From positions 930,001-994,000 of the forward strand of contig NZ_QTJV01000001.1 in the NCBI RefSeq assembly GCF_003412465.1: a stretch of DNA of 64,000 nucleotides. Direction: 5' to 3'. Position numbers and translations under genes: made by a program. Position 1 is the first letter of the stretch. Each line of letters starts with the position of its first letter. Shown here piece by piece: positions 26,523 to 35,119 of this stretch. Below the pieces are notes generated by a model. The model made no database searches, was not told the origin of the DNA, and saw only the letters and a list, made by a program, of their open reading frames with translations. This stretch comes from Chitinophaga silvisoli (lineage in GTDB: Bacteria > Bacteroidota > Bacteroidia > Chitinophagales > Chitinophagaceae).

Positions 26523-27989
26523 ATGGCCATTGTAGAACTGGTAATGCCCAAGATGGGAGAAAGTATTATGGAAGCCACCATATTACGCTGGCATAAAAAA
26601 CCGGGAGATCAGGTGAAATCTGATGAAACCATCCTGGAAATTGCCACTGATAAGGTAGACAGCGAAGTACCTTCTATCGCCGATGGCGAAATTACCGAGA
26701 TACTCTACGCAGAAAATGATGTAGTTCCGGTAGGTGCTGTGATAGCACGTATCAACACAAAAGTGGAAGCAGCAGCATCTGCGCCTGCTACAGCTCCTGA
26801 AGCCCCTGTACAGCAACAGCAACAGGCGGAAGTGGAGGTGGTAAAACCACAGGTGGAAGTACATGAGCCACAGTTTACAACGGCTGCTGGCCCTCGCTTT
26901 TATTCTCCGCTGGTGCTCACGATCGCACAACAGGAGGGTATTGGTTTTGCCGAACTGGAGAAGATCCCAGGTACAGGTAATGAGGGTCGTGTGACGAAGA
27001 AAGATATACTCAACTACGTCGAATCCAAGGCGAAAGGGGTTGTACCAACCGCTACCCCGATGCCAGCCAGGGCGGCAGAAGCGCCGGTAGCACAGGTACA
27101 GGCACAGTCAGCGCCTCAACAACAGGCAGCACAACCACAGTCAGCACCTCAATCACAGTCAGCATCACAGGCACCCGCTCAGCCACAAACACAGGCGCAG
27201 TCATCCGCTCCTCAGGTGCAGGTGCCGGTTCAGCCACAGACAGCCGCTACTTCCAATGGTCAGACAGTATCTTACAGTGGTGCTGCAGAGATCATTGAAA
27301 TGGATCGTATGCGTAAGCTGATTGCTGATCATATGATAAAAAGTGTGCAAACCAACGCACATGTCACCAGTTTTGCTGAAGCGGATGTAACGAATATCGT
27401 AAGATGGAGAGAGCAGGAAAAGAAGGTCTTTGAAAAGAGAGAAGGAGAGAAGATCACCTTCACACCGCTTTTCATTGAAGCATTGGTGAAATGTCTTAAG
27501 AAGTATCCTTTATTGAATAGCTCCCTGGAAGGAGATAAGATCATCATCAAGAGAGATATCAATGTGGGGATGGCGGCTGCACTGCCTACGGGTAACCTGA
27601 TCGTTCCGGTGATCAGGAATGCAGACCAACTGAACCTGGTAGGCCTGACTAAACAGGTAAATTACCTGGCGAACGCTGCACGTAATAATAAACTGAGGCC
27701 GGAAGATACCCAGAATGGCACCATTACCTTAACGAATGTGGGTAATTTCGGTAGCCTGGCGGGTACGCCTATTATTAATATGCCGCAGGTAGCGATCCTG
27801 GCGGTAGGTACTATAAAGAAGCGCCCGGTTGTGATCGAAACAGAACATGGGGACACGATTGCAATCCGTCATATGATGTACCTGTCTATGTCTTATGATC
27901 ACAGGATTATTGACGGGGCGCTGGGATCAACGTTCCTGAGTGCAGTGGTGCATGAGTTGGAGCATTTTGATGTGCATAGAGAATACTAG
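26523..27989 (+). CDS. 2-oxoacid dehydrogenase E2 (dihydrolipoamide acyltransferase)
   Basis: A 488-residue E2 chain. A lipoyl domain (residues 1-80) carries the lipoylated Lys in EIATDKVDSEVPS; a peripheral-subunit-binding domain (about 122-160) has RFYSPLVLTIAQQEGI and GTGNEGRVTKKDIL; the catalytic domain (about 245-488) has the HxxxDG motif SYDHRIIDGALG near the C-terminus. It transfers the acyl group in a pyruvate, branched-chain or 2-oxoglutarate dehydrogenase. Which complex is not clear; E1 and E3 are not next to it. The linker between binding and catalytic domains (about 180-245) is very rich in Q, A, P and S. Two hairpin terminators follow. Confidence 0.92.
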   Translation: MAIVELVMPKMGESIMEATILRWHKKPGDQVKSDETILEIATDKVDSEVPSIADGEITEILYAENDVVPVGAVIARINTKVEAAASAPATAPEAPVQQQQQAEVEVVKPQVEVHEPQFTTAAGPRFYSPLVLTIAQQEGIGFAELEKIPGTGNEGRVTKKDILNYVESKAKGVVPTATPMPARAAEAPVAQVQAQSAPQQQAAQPQSAPQSQSASQAPAQPQTQAQSSAPQVQVPVQPQTAATSNGQTVSYSGAAEIIEMDRMRKLIADHMIKSVQTNAHVTSFAEADVTNIVRWREQEKKVFEKREGEKITFTPLFIEALVKCLKKYPLLNSSLEGDKIIIKRDINVGMAAALPTGNLIVPVIRNADQLNLVGLTKQVNYLANAARNNKLRPEDTQNGTITLTNVGNFGSLAGTPIINMPQVAILAVGTIKKRPVVIETEHGDTIAIRHMMYLSMSYDHRIIDGALGSTFLSAVVHELEHFDVHREY

Positions 27990-28156
27990 TAGAAATTAGA
28001 GAATATTAGTAGAAAAAATTAATAGGATTTGTTGCGGCTTCAATTGCCCGCCGTTGGCAAACCTTTTTAACAAATGGCGCTTTCACAATGAGTGGAGGCG
28101 CTTTTTTGTTGGGTTGAGTGGGAGGGAAATGCGCTCTTTCAGGTGTGGTTCGGTGC

Positions 28157-28205
28157 AAAAAAAAGCAAACCCGCTTTCCGACAGGAAAGCGGGTTTGCTT
28201 TTTTT
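28157..28205. terminator. Strong bidirectional terminator
   Basis: AGCAAACCCGCTTTCC (28164-28179) pairs perfectly with GGAAAGCGGGTTTGCT (28184-28199) around a GACA loop. A-tract and T-tract flanks allow termination on both strands. It closes the E2 transcript. Confidence 0.92.
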
Positions 28206-28258
28206 AAGCCCCAATAAGTTTACTTTTTAAGCCCAATAAGTTTTCCTTTAAGCCAATA

Positions 28259-28291
28259 AAAAAGCCCCCAATTTGATTGGGAGCCTTTTAA
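28259..28291 (-). terminator. Terminator of the RRM gene
   Basis: AAAGCCCCCAAT and ATTGGGAGCCTTT pair with few mismatches around a short loop. On the minus strand the T-rich flank follows the stem, so it can end the RNA-binding protein transcript. Confidence 0.65.
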
Positions 28292-28328
28292 TTTCTTGAC
28301 CGAAAAAAGCTTTGGGCCAACAGAATAA

Positions 28329-28658
28329 TTAATAACGGCCACGGCCACCGCCGCCACCATATCCGCCACCACCGCGGTTTCCACCAAATCCACCACCTCT
28401 TGAATTATTATTCGGTTGTTTAGGTCTTGCTTCGTTAACCATCAGTTGTTTGCCTTCGATTTCAGTACCGTTCAAACTATCCATAGCCTTGCTACCTTCT
28501 TCCTGGTTTGGCATTTCCACAAAACCAAAACCGCGTGAACGGCCAGTCTCATGGTCCTTGATAATTTTTGCAGAAGTTACCTCGCCAAATTCGCTGAATA
28601 TCTGGTGAAGGTCCGCATCGTTCAACCTGTAGTGCAGGTTGGCTACGTAAATGTTCAT
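28329..28658 (-). CDS. RRM-domain RNA-binding protein with glycine-rich tail
   Basis: A 109-residue protein. The RNA recognition motif (residues 1-80) has both RNP signatures, RNP2 IYVANL and RNP1 SRGFGFVEM, and the tail (about 88-109) is GGG/GYGGGGG repeats with arginine. Such small RRM-Gly proteins, best known from cyanobacteria, are also common in Bacteroidota, which lack a typical Hfq-dominated system, and probably act as RNA chaperones in the cytoplasm. It is monocistronic, with its own terminator. Confidence 0.93.
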   Translation of the reverse strand: MNIYVANLHYRLNDADLHQIFSEFGEVTSAKIIKDHETGRSRGFGFVEMPNQEEGSKAMDSLNGTEIEGKQLMVNEARPKQPNNNSRGGGFGGNRGGGGYGGGGGRGRY

Positions 28659-28864
28659 GACTAAAAAATTAAAAAAATGAAAAATAATACTGAAGTTAAA
28701 GAAATAAGTTCAATAAATGCGTCAGCCCCAAAAATTATTTCCCGTTAAGACTTTTTAGGGGTCAATCTGAGCCTCAAATCCCCACGGATAGCACCAAAAT
28801 GGGGGATGGAATATGCGCTTTTTTTTGTAAATTAAGTGTGATAATCCATTAAATTTTGTTTAAT

Positions 28865-29584
28865 ATGAAGAGTCTGAGCGAAACCTGGTTTGCCGACGGT
28901 TATATTGATTTTGAGTCGAAAAAGTACTCTTTGCTGGCTTATCTTCAACAAATCAACCGTTATTTTAATGAAAACAAGCTGTATCCGCAGCTGGGGGACC
29001 TTATCTTTCACTACAACAATCTGGTCTCTTTCCGGGACAACAAGCAGTACCTGCAACAGCAGTTCCCTAAGAGACTGACAGCAGTGAATATGGAGCGTCT
29101 TCAGTTATTGTATGAGCAGATCATTGCGGATGATGAGCTGATGAAAGAGCTGGAAAATATTATTCAGTTCGCCATGTTTAAAATGAACCATGCGATTAAG
29201 GATGGGACGGAAATTTATGAGTTCGTGGAGGATAGTCTCACTATTTCGCCGGTGGGGCTCATTCCGCTGGATTCCCAGGAAGGGTATTTCTTTTTGTGTG
29301 ATGGGCGGCAACGGGAGACTTTGGTATATGAGTACCGGTTAAGCATCTTTGAGCGGCATGATGAGAAGTATAGGGGAATTCATACTGAGTACCTGGAGTC
29401 TTTTGCGAAAGACCTGGTGCATTCCTGTGAGCATATTAAAACGACCCTGATCAGGAAACGGAAGAAACTTCCGAACCCGGCGGTGTATAGAGTGGATACG
29501 AAGCTGGCGTTTCCGGTGAATGAGACGCTATTGCCGATAGCAAAGCGGAGTCTGGTGAAGTATATTGCCAATCATGCAGCATAA
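28865..29584 (+). CDS. Conserved hypothetical protein, 239 aa
   Basis: The ATG at 28865 gives MKSLSETWFADGYIDFESKKYSLLAYLQ; the TTG 9 nt earlier has no support. The protein is soluble, mixed alpha/beta, with no signal or membrane segment. I do not recognise a domain; similar proteins seem to be present in other Chitinophagaceae, but that is recollection. The N-terminal 'YIDFESKKYSLLAYLQ...FNENKLYPQL' could suggest a regulatory or structural role, but no function can be assigned. It is divergent from the RRM gene and followed by a tandem-repeat array. Confidence 0.75.
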   Translation: MKSLSETWFADGYIDFESKKYSLLAYLQQINRYFNENKLYPQLGDLIFHYNNLVSFRDNKQYLQQQFPKRLTAVNMERLQLLYEQIIADDELMKELENIIQFAMFKMNHAIKDGTEIYEFVEDSLTISPVGLIPLDSQEGYFFLCDGRQRETLVYEYRLSIFERHDEKYRGIHTEYLESFAKDLVHSCEHIKTTLIRKRKKLPNPAVYRVDTKLAFPVNETLLPIAKRSLVKYIANHAA

Positions 29585-29600
29585 TATTGCGGTTTTGGTT

Positions 29601-29826
29601 CGATTTTGGGAAATGCGAAACGAACCAAAACTGCCCTTTTAAAGCTGTTTTCTTGCTCGATTTTGGGAAATGCGAAACGAACCAAAACCGCCCTTTTAAA
29701 GCTGTTTTCTTGCTCGTTTTGGGAAACGCAAAACGAACTAAAACAGCCCTTTCAAATCTGTTTTCTTGCTCGTTTTGGGAAACGCGAAACGAACTAAATC
29801 GTCCTTGCAAAAGCGGCGCTTTTTAC
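29601..29826. repeat. Tandem array, four copies of a 56-57 bp unit
   Basis: Copies start at 29601, 29658, 29715 and 29771. Units 1 and 2 are 57 bp and nearly identical; units 3 and 4 are 56 bp and more divergent. Each starts with CGATTTTGGG or CGTTTTGGGA, contains GCGAAACGAACCAAAAC (or its ACTAAAAC variant), and ends with CTGTTTTCTTGCT. Copy 1 has a flanking GTTTTGGTTCG (29592-29602) pairing with CGAACCAAAAC (29621-29631), an 11-bp hairpin. The array fills the space between two converging gene ends (29584 and 29826). Copies 1-2 are in frame with each other, but the 56-bp period of copies 3-4 breaks any repeat peptide, so it is taken as non-coding. Confidence 0.9.
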
Positions 29827-30452
29827 TAATTAAGTAAAGGCATTTTCGTGCCCCCAAACTCCACCACCAACTCATGATCATCCAACCATGGTTTATAATA
29901 TTCCTTCAGTATCTTCACAATCTTCTCCTTACTCTGATTCGCGTACAACTTATTCCCTTCCAGCTGCGCCCTTGATTCTCTATACAATTTCTTCTGCACA
30001 TCCGTATACGTCTCATCATCCGAAAACAACAACATTCCCTTTCTATTCGCCGTCTCCATCTTATCCACTCTCAACTCATAACTCAGCAATTTAGGCTCCG
30101 GTAAACTCACTACTATTTTCTTATCAGAAACATCTACCTTAAAGCTTTGACTATCTACATCAATTCCATACTTCGCCACATAAGGGATCGTTACCCAGAT
30201 CGTATTCTCCACAAAGGCTTTCTTCATATTATTCATCCAGCTACCATCGTTCTCCACGTTACTCCGTTTAATGGTAGCATTGCCTTGTACCTCCAGACTC
30301 GCCAGCTCTGCAATATCTTTTACAATCATGCTGTTCGACAAAATCTCCTGGTTTACATTCTTACTCCCAAACTGCTTGCCCAGCCAAAAGAGTAATAGTG
30401 CAAAGCCTACCAGTATTAAGAAACGTAAAAATCTTTTCATATTGGCAATCAT
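29826..30452 (-). CDS. DUF4230-family membrane-anchored protein
   Basis: A 208-residue protein with an N-terminal transmembrane segment (about residues 6-27) and a periplasmic domain with IVKDIAELASLEVQGNATIK, the DUF4230 signature region, then a long helical C-terminus. Start could be Met1 or Met5 (30440), the latter giving a cleaner signal-anchor MKRFLRFLILVGFALLL. The family is of unknown function. The gene is flanked by a tandem-repeat array on each side. On the 3' side the array ends at its stop codon. Confidence 0.8.
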   Translation of the reverse strand: MIANMKRFLRFLILVGFALLLFWLGKQFGSKNVNQEILSNSMIVKDIAELASLEVQGNATIKRSNVENDGSWMNNMKKAFVENTIWVTIPYVAKYGIDVDSQSFKVDVSDKKIVVSLPEPKLLSYELRVDKMETANRKGMLLFSDDETYTDVQKKLYRESRAQLEGNKLYANQSKEKIVKILKEYYKPWLDDHELVVEFGGTKMPLLN

Positions 30453-30470
30453 AAATTATGTGCTTAATTA

Positions 30471-30754
30471 GTAATAACCAGGCATCAGTTATCTGGTTAA
30501 TTCGATAATAACCAGGCATTAACTATCTGGTTAATTCCCTAACAATTCTGAACGCTTTTATCAGGTCAATTTCTCTCAATCATTTCATGCCGGCTTAAAC
30601 GATCCTTTCCCTCTTATCATTCCAGCCTGATTTAAACGATCCTTTCTCTCATATCATTCCAGCCTGATTTAAAGGATCCCTTCTCTCTTACCATTCCTCC
30701 CTTACTTAAAAGCTCAATTCTCCCTAATCACTCCAAGCCTTCCTATCTCGTCAA
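30471..30754 (-). repeat. Decayed minisatellite, eight 30-38 bp units
   Basis: Reading the minus strand from 30754, units start TTGAC, TTGAG, GGGATC, GGATCG, GGATCG, TTGACC, TTAACC and TTAACC and mostly end GAGAGAA or GGGAA. Approximate unit coordinates are 30718-30754, 30681-30717, 30643-30680, 30606-30642, 30570-30605, 30535-30569, 30501-30534 and 30471-30500. Units 3 and 4 share GTTTAAATCAGGCTGGAATGAT-like cores and units 7 and 8 share the ACCAGATA..TGCCTGGTTATTA core, while distant units are only recognisable by period and ends. The first unit contains the cupin stop codon. The array spans almost all of the gap to the DUF4230 gene. Confidence 0.75.
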
Positions 30755-31258
30755 TTCCCCAATAATCCCCGCATGCGCCGGATACTCCTTCTGCAACACC
30801 CCTCTATCCCCCAACTCGAAATCCGCAAAATCAAATCCCGGTGCCACCGTACACCCCACCAACGTATACCCATCTTCCACTTCCACCCTCGATGCAAACC
30901 AACTCCCCGCCGAAATCACCAACTGTGGCCGCTCGCCCAGATGCACATGCTTACCCAGCTGATGCACTACCAGCGCACCCTCCGGCTTTATCTCATAAAT
31001 CGTCAGCGTATACCCATCATAAAAATGCCACATCTCATCCGCCGCAATCCTGTGAAAAGCAGAAAAATCACCATACTCCAGCAAGAAGTAAATTCCTGTC
31101 GACGCATTGCGCTCCCCCTTAAAAGCAGATGGCAATACCGATGTCGGTACTTTCAAAGCCGCCCGGTACGTTTCCCGGAATGAGCCGCCTTCCACATGAG
31201 ATGTTAATTGCAAATGTTCACGCCAGTATTCAGCGCTATGGTTATGGTTGAGTATCAT
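30743..31258 (-). CDS. DUF985-type cupin protein
   Basis: The ATG at 31258 gives MILNHNHSAEYWREHLQL and 171 residues; the TTG at 31288 adds a hydrophobic stretch not typical of the family. The fold is a DUF985 cupin: LQLTSHVEGGSFRETYRA, STGIYFLLEYGDFSAFHRIAADEMWHFYDG and PGSWFASRV-like loops. Cupin metal ligands are not obvious by eye, and the family has no settled function; some members may bind sugars or act in stress response. The last codons and the stop fall inside the first unit of the 30471-30754 repeat. Confidence 0.88.
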   Translation of the reverse strand: MILNHNHSAEYWREHLQLTSHVEGGSFRETYRAALKVPTSVLPSAFKGERNASTGIYFLLEYGDFSAFHRIAADEMWHFYDGYTLTIYEIKPEGALVVHQLGKHVHLGERPQLVISAGSWFASRVEVEDGYTLVGCTVAPGFDFADFELGDRGVLQKEYPAHAGIIGELTR

Positions 31259-31286
31259 ATAGATCAGAATGAGATACAAAGAAAGC

Positions 31287-31317
31287 AAAAAAGGTGCCTC
31301 GATGAGGACACCTTTTT
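31287..31317. terminator. Bidirectional hairpin between AraC gene and cupin
   Basis: AAAAAAGGTG-CCTC and GAGG-A-CACCTTTTT form a stem with one bulge and a GAT loop. It can stop the AraC transcript reading toward the cupin gene on the minus strand. Confidence 0.75.
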
Positions 31318-31353
31318 CATTGTATAGTAAAAATTATCTGCGCTTGAACAACT

Positions 31354-32160
31354 TTACGCCACCGCCATCGTCTGTGACACCGGCATCCTCGCTATCGTAG
31401 ACTCAGACCCCTTAAAAAACTGAAAATCCTGATTAAACAAATCCTGGCTATAATTCTCACTCTTCGTAATAAACGACTGCCACTGCTCCACATTCATCTG
31501 CTGCATATGCCTCATCGCATCTCTAAACCTCAGCATCCTCGCATACAACTGCGGGGTTATCCCTATCACCTCCATAAACTTACGCTCCAGCGTAGGCCTT
31601 GAAATCTTAAACTTACGCACCAGGCGCTCAATATTCACATGCCCCTGGTGACGCAGCATATAATCCGCCACCTCATCCATCTGCTTCAATGAATGCTCCT
31701 GCGTCATCATCATATCCATGAATACTTTATCCAGACTCGCATCCAGCTGCATATAATCAGTAGTCGCATTAATCGCATCTACCAGGTGCTGCCACTGCCC
31801 ATTATCCTGCTTCAGCAAATCACGATAATAATTGTTAAAAGCAGACATGTTCAAACCTGCCAGTTTATAACAACCATACGCATTCAGCTGTACCACAGTC
31901 ATCTTTACCGGACCCTGTACCTTAATCGTATGATGACAGGTAAAATGTCCTACCACAGCAGCTTCAGGCAAGGCAAACGCTGCATGTTGCTCAGGCTGAA
32001 AAGTGACCTCACCTTCCTGCAGGAAAACCATGTACAGGTCTCCTAAAGAAAATAAATTCTGAGGAAGATGGAGCAAACCATCATTAGCATTCTGTAAATG
32101 ATAATAATGTTTTACATAAGGGGCAAGCGATGCTGCCGGAGAATAGATACGGAAGTTCAT
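31354..32160 (-). CDS. AraC-family transcriptional regulator (DUF6597-like N-terminus)
   Basis: A 268-residue regulator. The N-terminal part (1-160) begins with FRIYSPAASLAPYVKHYYHL, a start typical of AraC proteins with a DUF6597-like domain. The C-terminal part (160-255) has the double helix-turn-helix: VNIERLVRKFKISRPTLERKFMEVIGITPQLYARMLRF. The signal and targets are unknown. It has its own promoter (TATGTTTG on the minus strand, 32231-32224), with a leader of about 55 nt. Confidence 0.88.
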   Translation of the reverse strand: MNFRIYSPAASLAPYVKHYYHLQNANDGLLHLPQNLFSLGDLYMVFLQEGEVTFQPEQHAAFALPEAAVVGHFTCHHTIKVQGPVKMTVVQLNAYGCYKLAGLNMSAFNNYYRDLLKQDNGQWQHLVDAINATTDYMQLDASLDKVFMDMMMTQEHSLKQMDEVADYMLRHQGHVNIERLVRKFKISRPTLERKFMEVIGITPQLYARMLRFRDAMRHMQQMNVEQWQSFITKSENYSQDLFNQDFQFFKGSESTIARMPVSQTMAVA

Positions 32161-32223
32161 AGGATCAGCATTAGGTGGTTAGTTCGGTTACTTCACATTC
32201 CAATCAGGGTCTCATTTCTGATA

Positions 32224-32231
32224 CAAACATA
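32224..32231 (-). promoter_or_regulatory. -7 box of the AraC gene
   Basis: On the minus strand TATGTTTG matches TAnnTTTG, about 63 bp before the AraC start. Confidence 0.55.
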
Positions 32232-32311
32232 GATATTAGAAAGTATATAAAAAAAATTAATTTGAGTAGCCTGAAGCACAATGCTTTATAAACGTAAAAT
32301 CCAATCAAAAG

Positions 32312-32342
32312 CAATAAGGGCCGCAATTTGCGGCCCTTATTG
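32312..32342. terminator. Bidirectional terminator after S9 peptidase
   Basis: CAATAAGGGCCGCAA (32312-32326) and TTGCGGCCCTTATTG (32328-32342) are perfect inverted repeats around one base, giving a functional loop of a few bases at the tip. It follows the S9 peptidase on the minus strand; the minus-strand side lacks a long T run. Confidence 0.7.
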
Positions 32343-32368
32343 TACAAGATTTTTATCCCTGAATTCAG

Positions 32369-35119
32369 CTAGTTTTTCTCCGGATCCCATCCCCAATTCC
32401 TTCCCTTATCCAATGCAGGCACCCCCTTCGAAATCCACTCCGGAGCCGCAGCCCCCTTCAGGAAATGATCGAAAAACTGCTGCTCACGACGTGAGATATC
32501 CTTCCTGTTCTGCCGCTGCATCAGGTTATGCGCCTCATTATTATAATTCAGCATCCATACAGGTTTCCCCAGCCTGCGCAAACCTGTAAACAGCTCTATC
32601 CCCTGGTACCAGGGCACTGCACCATCCGCGTCATTTGCCATAATCGCCAGCGGTGTCTGCACATTCGGCAAATGGAACAAAGGAGAATTCTCTATATACA
32701 ACTCCGGCTTCTCCCACAAGGTAGCCCCAATACGACTCTGCGACCGCTCATACTGAAACTGCCTGTTCATACCACTTTCCCACCTGATACCACCATAAGC
32801 ACTCGTCATATTTGCCACCGGCGCACCTGCCCAGGCTGCACTAAACAAGTTAGTTGCAGTAATGAGATACGCTACCTGGTAACCTCCCCAGCTCTGACCC
32901 TGGATCCCCATCTTCGTACTATCCGCCCATGGATGAGCCGCCAATGCACGCGCACCACTCACCACATAATCATACGCACTCTTACCCGGATGCCCGTTCA
33001 CATAATGAATATCAGGTACCAACACCAGGTAACCCCTGCTCACAAAGAATGAAATATTCAACCGGGAAGGAGTCGGTGCTGGTGGTATATACCAATACAA
33101 TTGCTCTGACAGTTTCTCATAAAAATACATCAGCACCGGATATGATTTCGTGCTGTCAAAATCTTCCGGTTTATACAGGATCCCTTCTGCAGGCTGGCCA
33201 TTATAAGCCGTCCACTTAAAGAGTGAGGCTGTACCCCAGTTATACTCCGCCTGCTGTGGATTGAGATGACTCAGCTGCACTGCATGAGGAATATCATTAC
33301 CACCATATACATCCGGAGATTGCTGATAATTTTCCCTGGAATACAAATAGTAATTCGCTGCTTCTGCCTTCACCAGTTTAGTATAGTTGTAAGGTCCCAT
33401 CACCACAGGTTTCAGGTTACTCTTTGTACTTTCTGTGGTGTAATAACCATTCTCTTTTGTAATCTCATTGAAGGTTTGCAACACCAGCTGCTGGCCTGCT
33501 TTCAGAAAGCGCTCGTCTTTAGACAATTTCACATAGCGGAACACCAGGTGTTGCTGTCTGCCTACTCCACCTGTTATCATTACAGGTGCCTGCTTGCCGG
33601 AAGGATCTACTTTCCATATATCATAACGGTCATAGATATACACTGCCGCATCTTTTTCAAGCCATGCTGCAATGCCGTAATTACCCGGTGTTTCCGGCTG
33701 ATCATCTTCTTCATCGTATACCTGAACCGGAATGTTTGCCGTGATATTGCGGGTAGTACCTGTAGCAGTTTCGTAAGTGAAATAATGCTTCCGATGCAGA
33801 TCATACCAGATCACATATTTCCCATCAGGAGAAATGTAAGAGGTACTATCCAGGTCTTTGATGATCAATTTACGTGACGCATCGGTAATACGCAGCAGGT
33901 AAGATGTCTTCAAGGTGCCGCCGGTCCATTGCATCGCCACTCGCTGGCCTTTATCCGTGTAGGCGATTGCATAGTCACTGTTACCTTCATCTGCAATCAC
34001 CACATTTTCCACATCTTTATCTGCCAGCTGCAATACTTTTTTATTGTCAGGGAAATAAGCAGCGAGATAATTCTTTTGCTGATCTTTTTCCAGGTTCTTT
34101 AATTGCATGGGTTGCAGGTAATCATCGAGATAATTCCACACATCCACTTTCGCTACTTCGAAATCTACGATGTTTGTATCCTTTGCTGGCGGAACAGGGG
34201 CAGATCCAAAGAATAATCTTTCTCCATTTCTGCTGAACCATACTTTCCCGTTCTGGCTTACAGACCAGCCGGCAGGAAAGGCTTTGGTGTTTTTATCTGC
34301 TACGATACTACCTGTATCCTGACCTGCCCTGAAGTAATATAATTCATAAAACTGCTGCAGCGCTTTTGCACTGTCTCTCGTATTTACCCAGGCAGCCTGT
34401 TTACCTGCATCATCAAATGCCAGTTGCGTTCTGTTACCAAAACCTCTGCTCAGCGTATCTGCTTTTCTGGATGCTACATCCCAGCGCAGCAAGGCATCGC
34501 GTGTAGTAGAATCTTTTTTGTCAGCCACCAGTTCTACCAGCAGGTAATTGCCGGTTTTACTGATTACATAATCCTGCACGTTTTTAATCGTATCCTGTTG
34601 TTGCCTGTTGAGTGATACAATAACGAGGTTGCCGCTGCTTGTATCTGCCTGCGGTTTTTCCAGCAGGTAAGCCAGCAGGCCACTTCCTTTTTCCGGTGTT
34701 TTAAAACTGCGGATGGTCCCTGTTTTATACACGGTATCAGCACCCGGATATAAGATCCCCAGCGAATCTTTCGGCATCTCTGCCGGTTTTTTCTTTTTAA
34801 TTTTTGCCTGTCTTACAGCTGCAAAAGTGGGTTTAATAGCGAAGACCACATAACGGTTGTCCTCCGTGATCAGCGGCGAGCTGCCACGTGGTACCGAAAT
34901 CTGTTTCTTTGATTTTGTGTCATAAATCACCAGGGAAGCATCGCCCTCCTGTGGTGTAATGGTGTATGCAACTAACTGCCCGTTGTTGCTGATGACTTTG
35001 GTGCCAATGCTTTGCCAGCTATCATACACACTATGGTCAAGTGGTTTTTTTGCTGGCTGTTGGGCATAGGTGAGGAGAGAAATGCCGGATAGAACGGCTG
35101 TAACCATTATTTTTTTCAT
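32369..35119 (-). CDS. Exported S9-family (prolyl oligopeptidase-type) peptidase
   Basis: A 916-residue enzyme with a signal peptide (residues 1-19, ending TYAQQ), a long WD/beta-propeller-like part (about 40-600), and an alpha/beta hydrolase domain. The nucleophile Ser is in GQSWGGY near residue 743, the acid in DADGAVPW, and the His in NNEAHNL. The GQSWGGY and NNEAHNLMQRQNRKD pattern fit the large S9 group with dipeptidyl-peptidase or acylaminoacyl-peptidase features. It is divergent from the SusC-SusD-DUF4397 operon, so it may produce peptides for that importer. Confidence 0.9.
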   Translation of the reverse strand: MKKIMVTAVLSGISLLTYAQQPAKKPLDHSVYDSWQSIGTKVISNNGQLVAYTITPQEGDASLVIYDTKSKKQISVPRGSSPLITEDNRYVVFAIKPTFAAVRQAKIKKKKPAEMPKDSLGILYPGADTVYKTGTIRSFKTPEKGSGLLAYLLEKPQADTSSGNLVIVSLNRQQQDTIKNVQDYVISKTGNYLLVELVADKKDSTTRDALLRWDVASRKADTLSRGFGNRTQLAFDDAGKQAAWVNTRDSAKALQQFYELYYFRAGQDTGSIVADKNTKAFPAGWSVSQNGKVWFSRNGERLFFGSAPVPPAKDTNIVDFEVAKVDVWNYLDDYLQPMQLKNLEKDQQKNYLAAYFPDNKKVLQLADKDVENVVIADEGNSDYAIAYTDKGQRVAMQWTGGTLKTSYLLRITDASRKLIIKDLDSTSYISPDGKYVIWYDLHRKHYFTYETATGTTRNITANIPVQVYDEEDDQPETPGNYGIAAWLEKDAAVYIYDRYDIWKVDPSGKQAPVMITGGVGRQQHLVFRYVKLSKDERFLKAGQQLVLQTFNEITKENGYYTTESTKSNLKPVVMGPYNYTKLVKAEAANYYLYSRENYQQSPDVYGGNDIPHAVQLSHLNPQQAEYNWGTASLFKWTAYNGQPAEGILYKPEDFDSTKSYPVLMYFYEKLSEQLYWYIPPAPTPSRLNISFFVSRGYLVLVPDIHYVNGHPGKSAYDYVVSGARALAAHPWADSTKMGIQGQSWGGYQVAYLITATNLFSAAWAGAPVANMTSAYGGIRWESGMNRQFQYERSQSRIGATLWEKPELYIENSPLFHLPNVQTPLAIMANDADGAVPWYQGIELFTGLRRLGKPVWMLNYNNEAHNLMQRQNRKDISRREQQFFDHFLKGAAAPEWISKGVPALDKGRNWGWDPEKN

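Larger units (their letters stand above)
27990..28328. other. Intergenic region with three hairpins
   Basis: No gene seen. The region holds a weak GCGC-containing hairpin near 28074-28107 ending in TTTTTT, the strong bidirectional terminator at 28157-28205, a near-repeat of 'AAGCCCAATAAGTTT' (28205-28222, 28228-28243), and a third hairpin at 28259-28291 that closes the RRM gene. Confidence 0.5.

Noticed and set aside
28070..28110. Terminator at the GCGC-containing hairpin
   Set aside because: Pairing is poor apart from GCGC; the stronger hairpin at 28157-28205 explains termination.
29587..29829. Short open frames with repeating peptides across the 57-bp array
   Set aside because: The period changes from 57 to 56 bp, so no peptide repeat is kept; both strands stay open by chance.
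29601..30754. CRISPR array
   Set aside because: Units are directly adjacent, with no unique spacers, and there are no cas genes.
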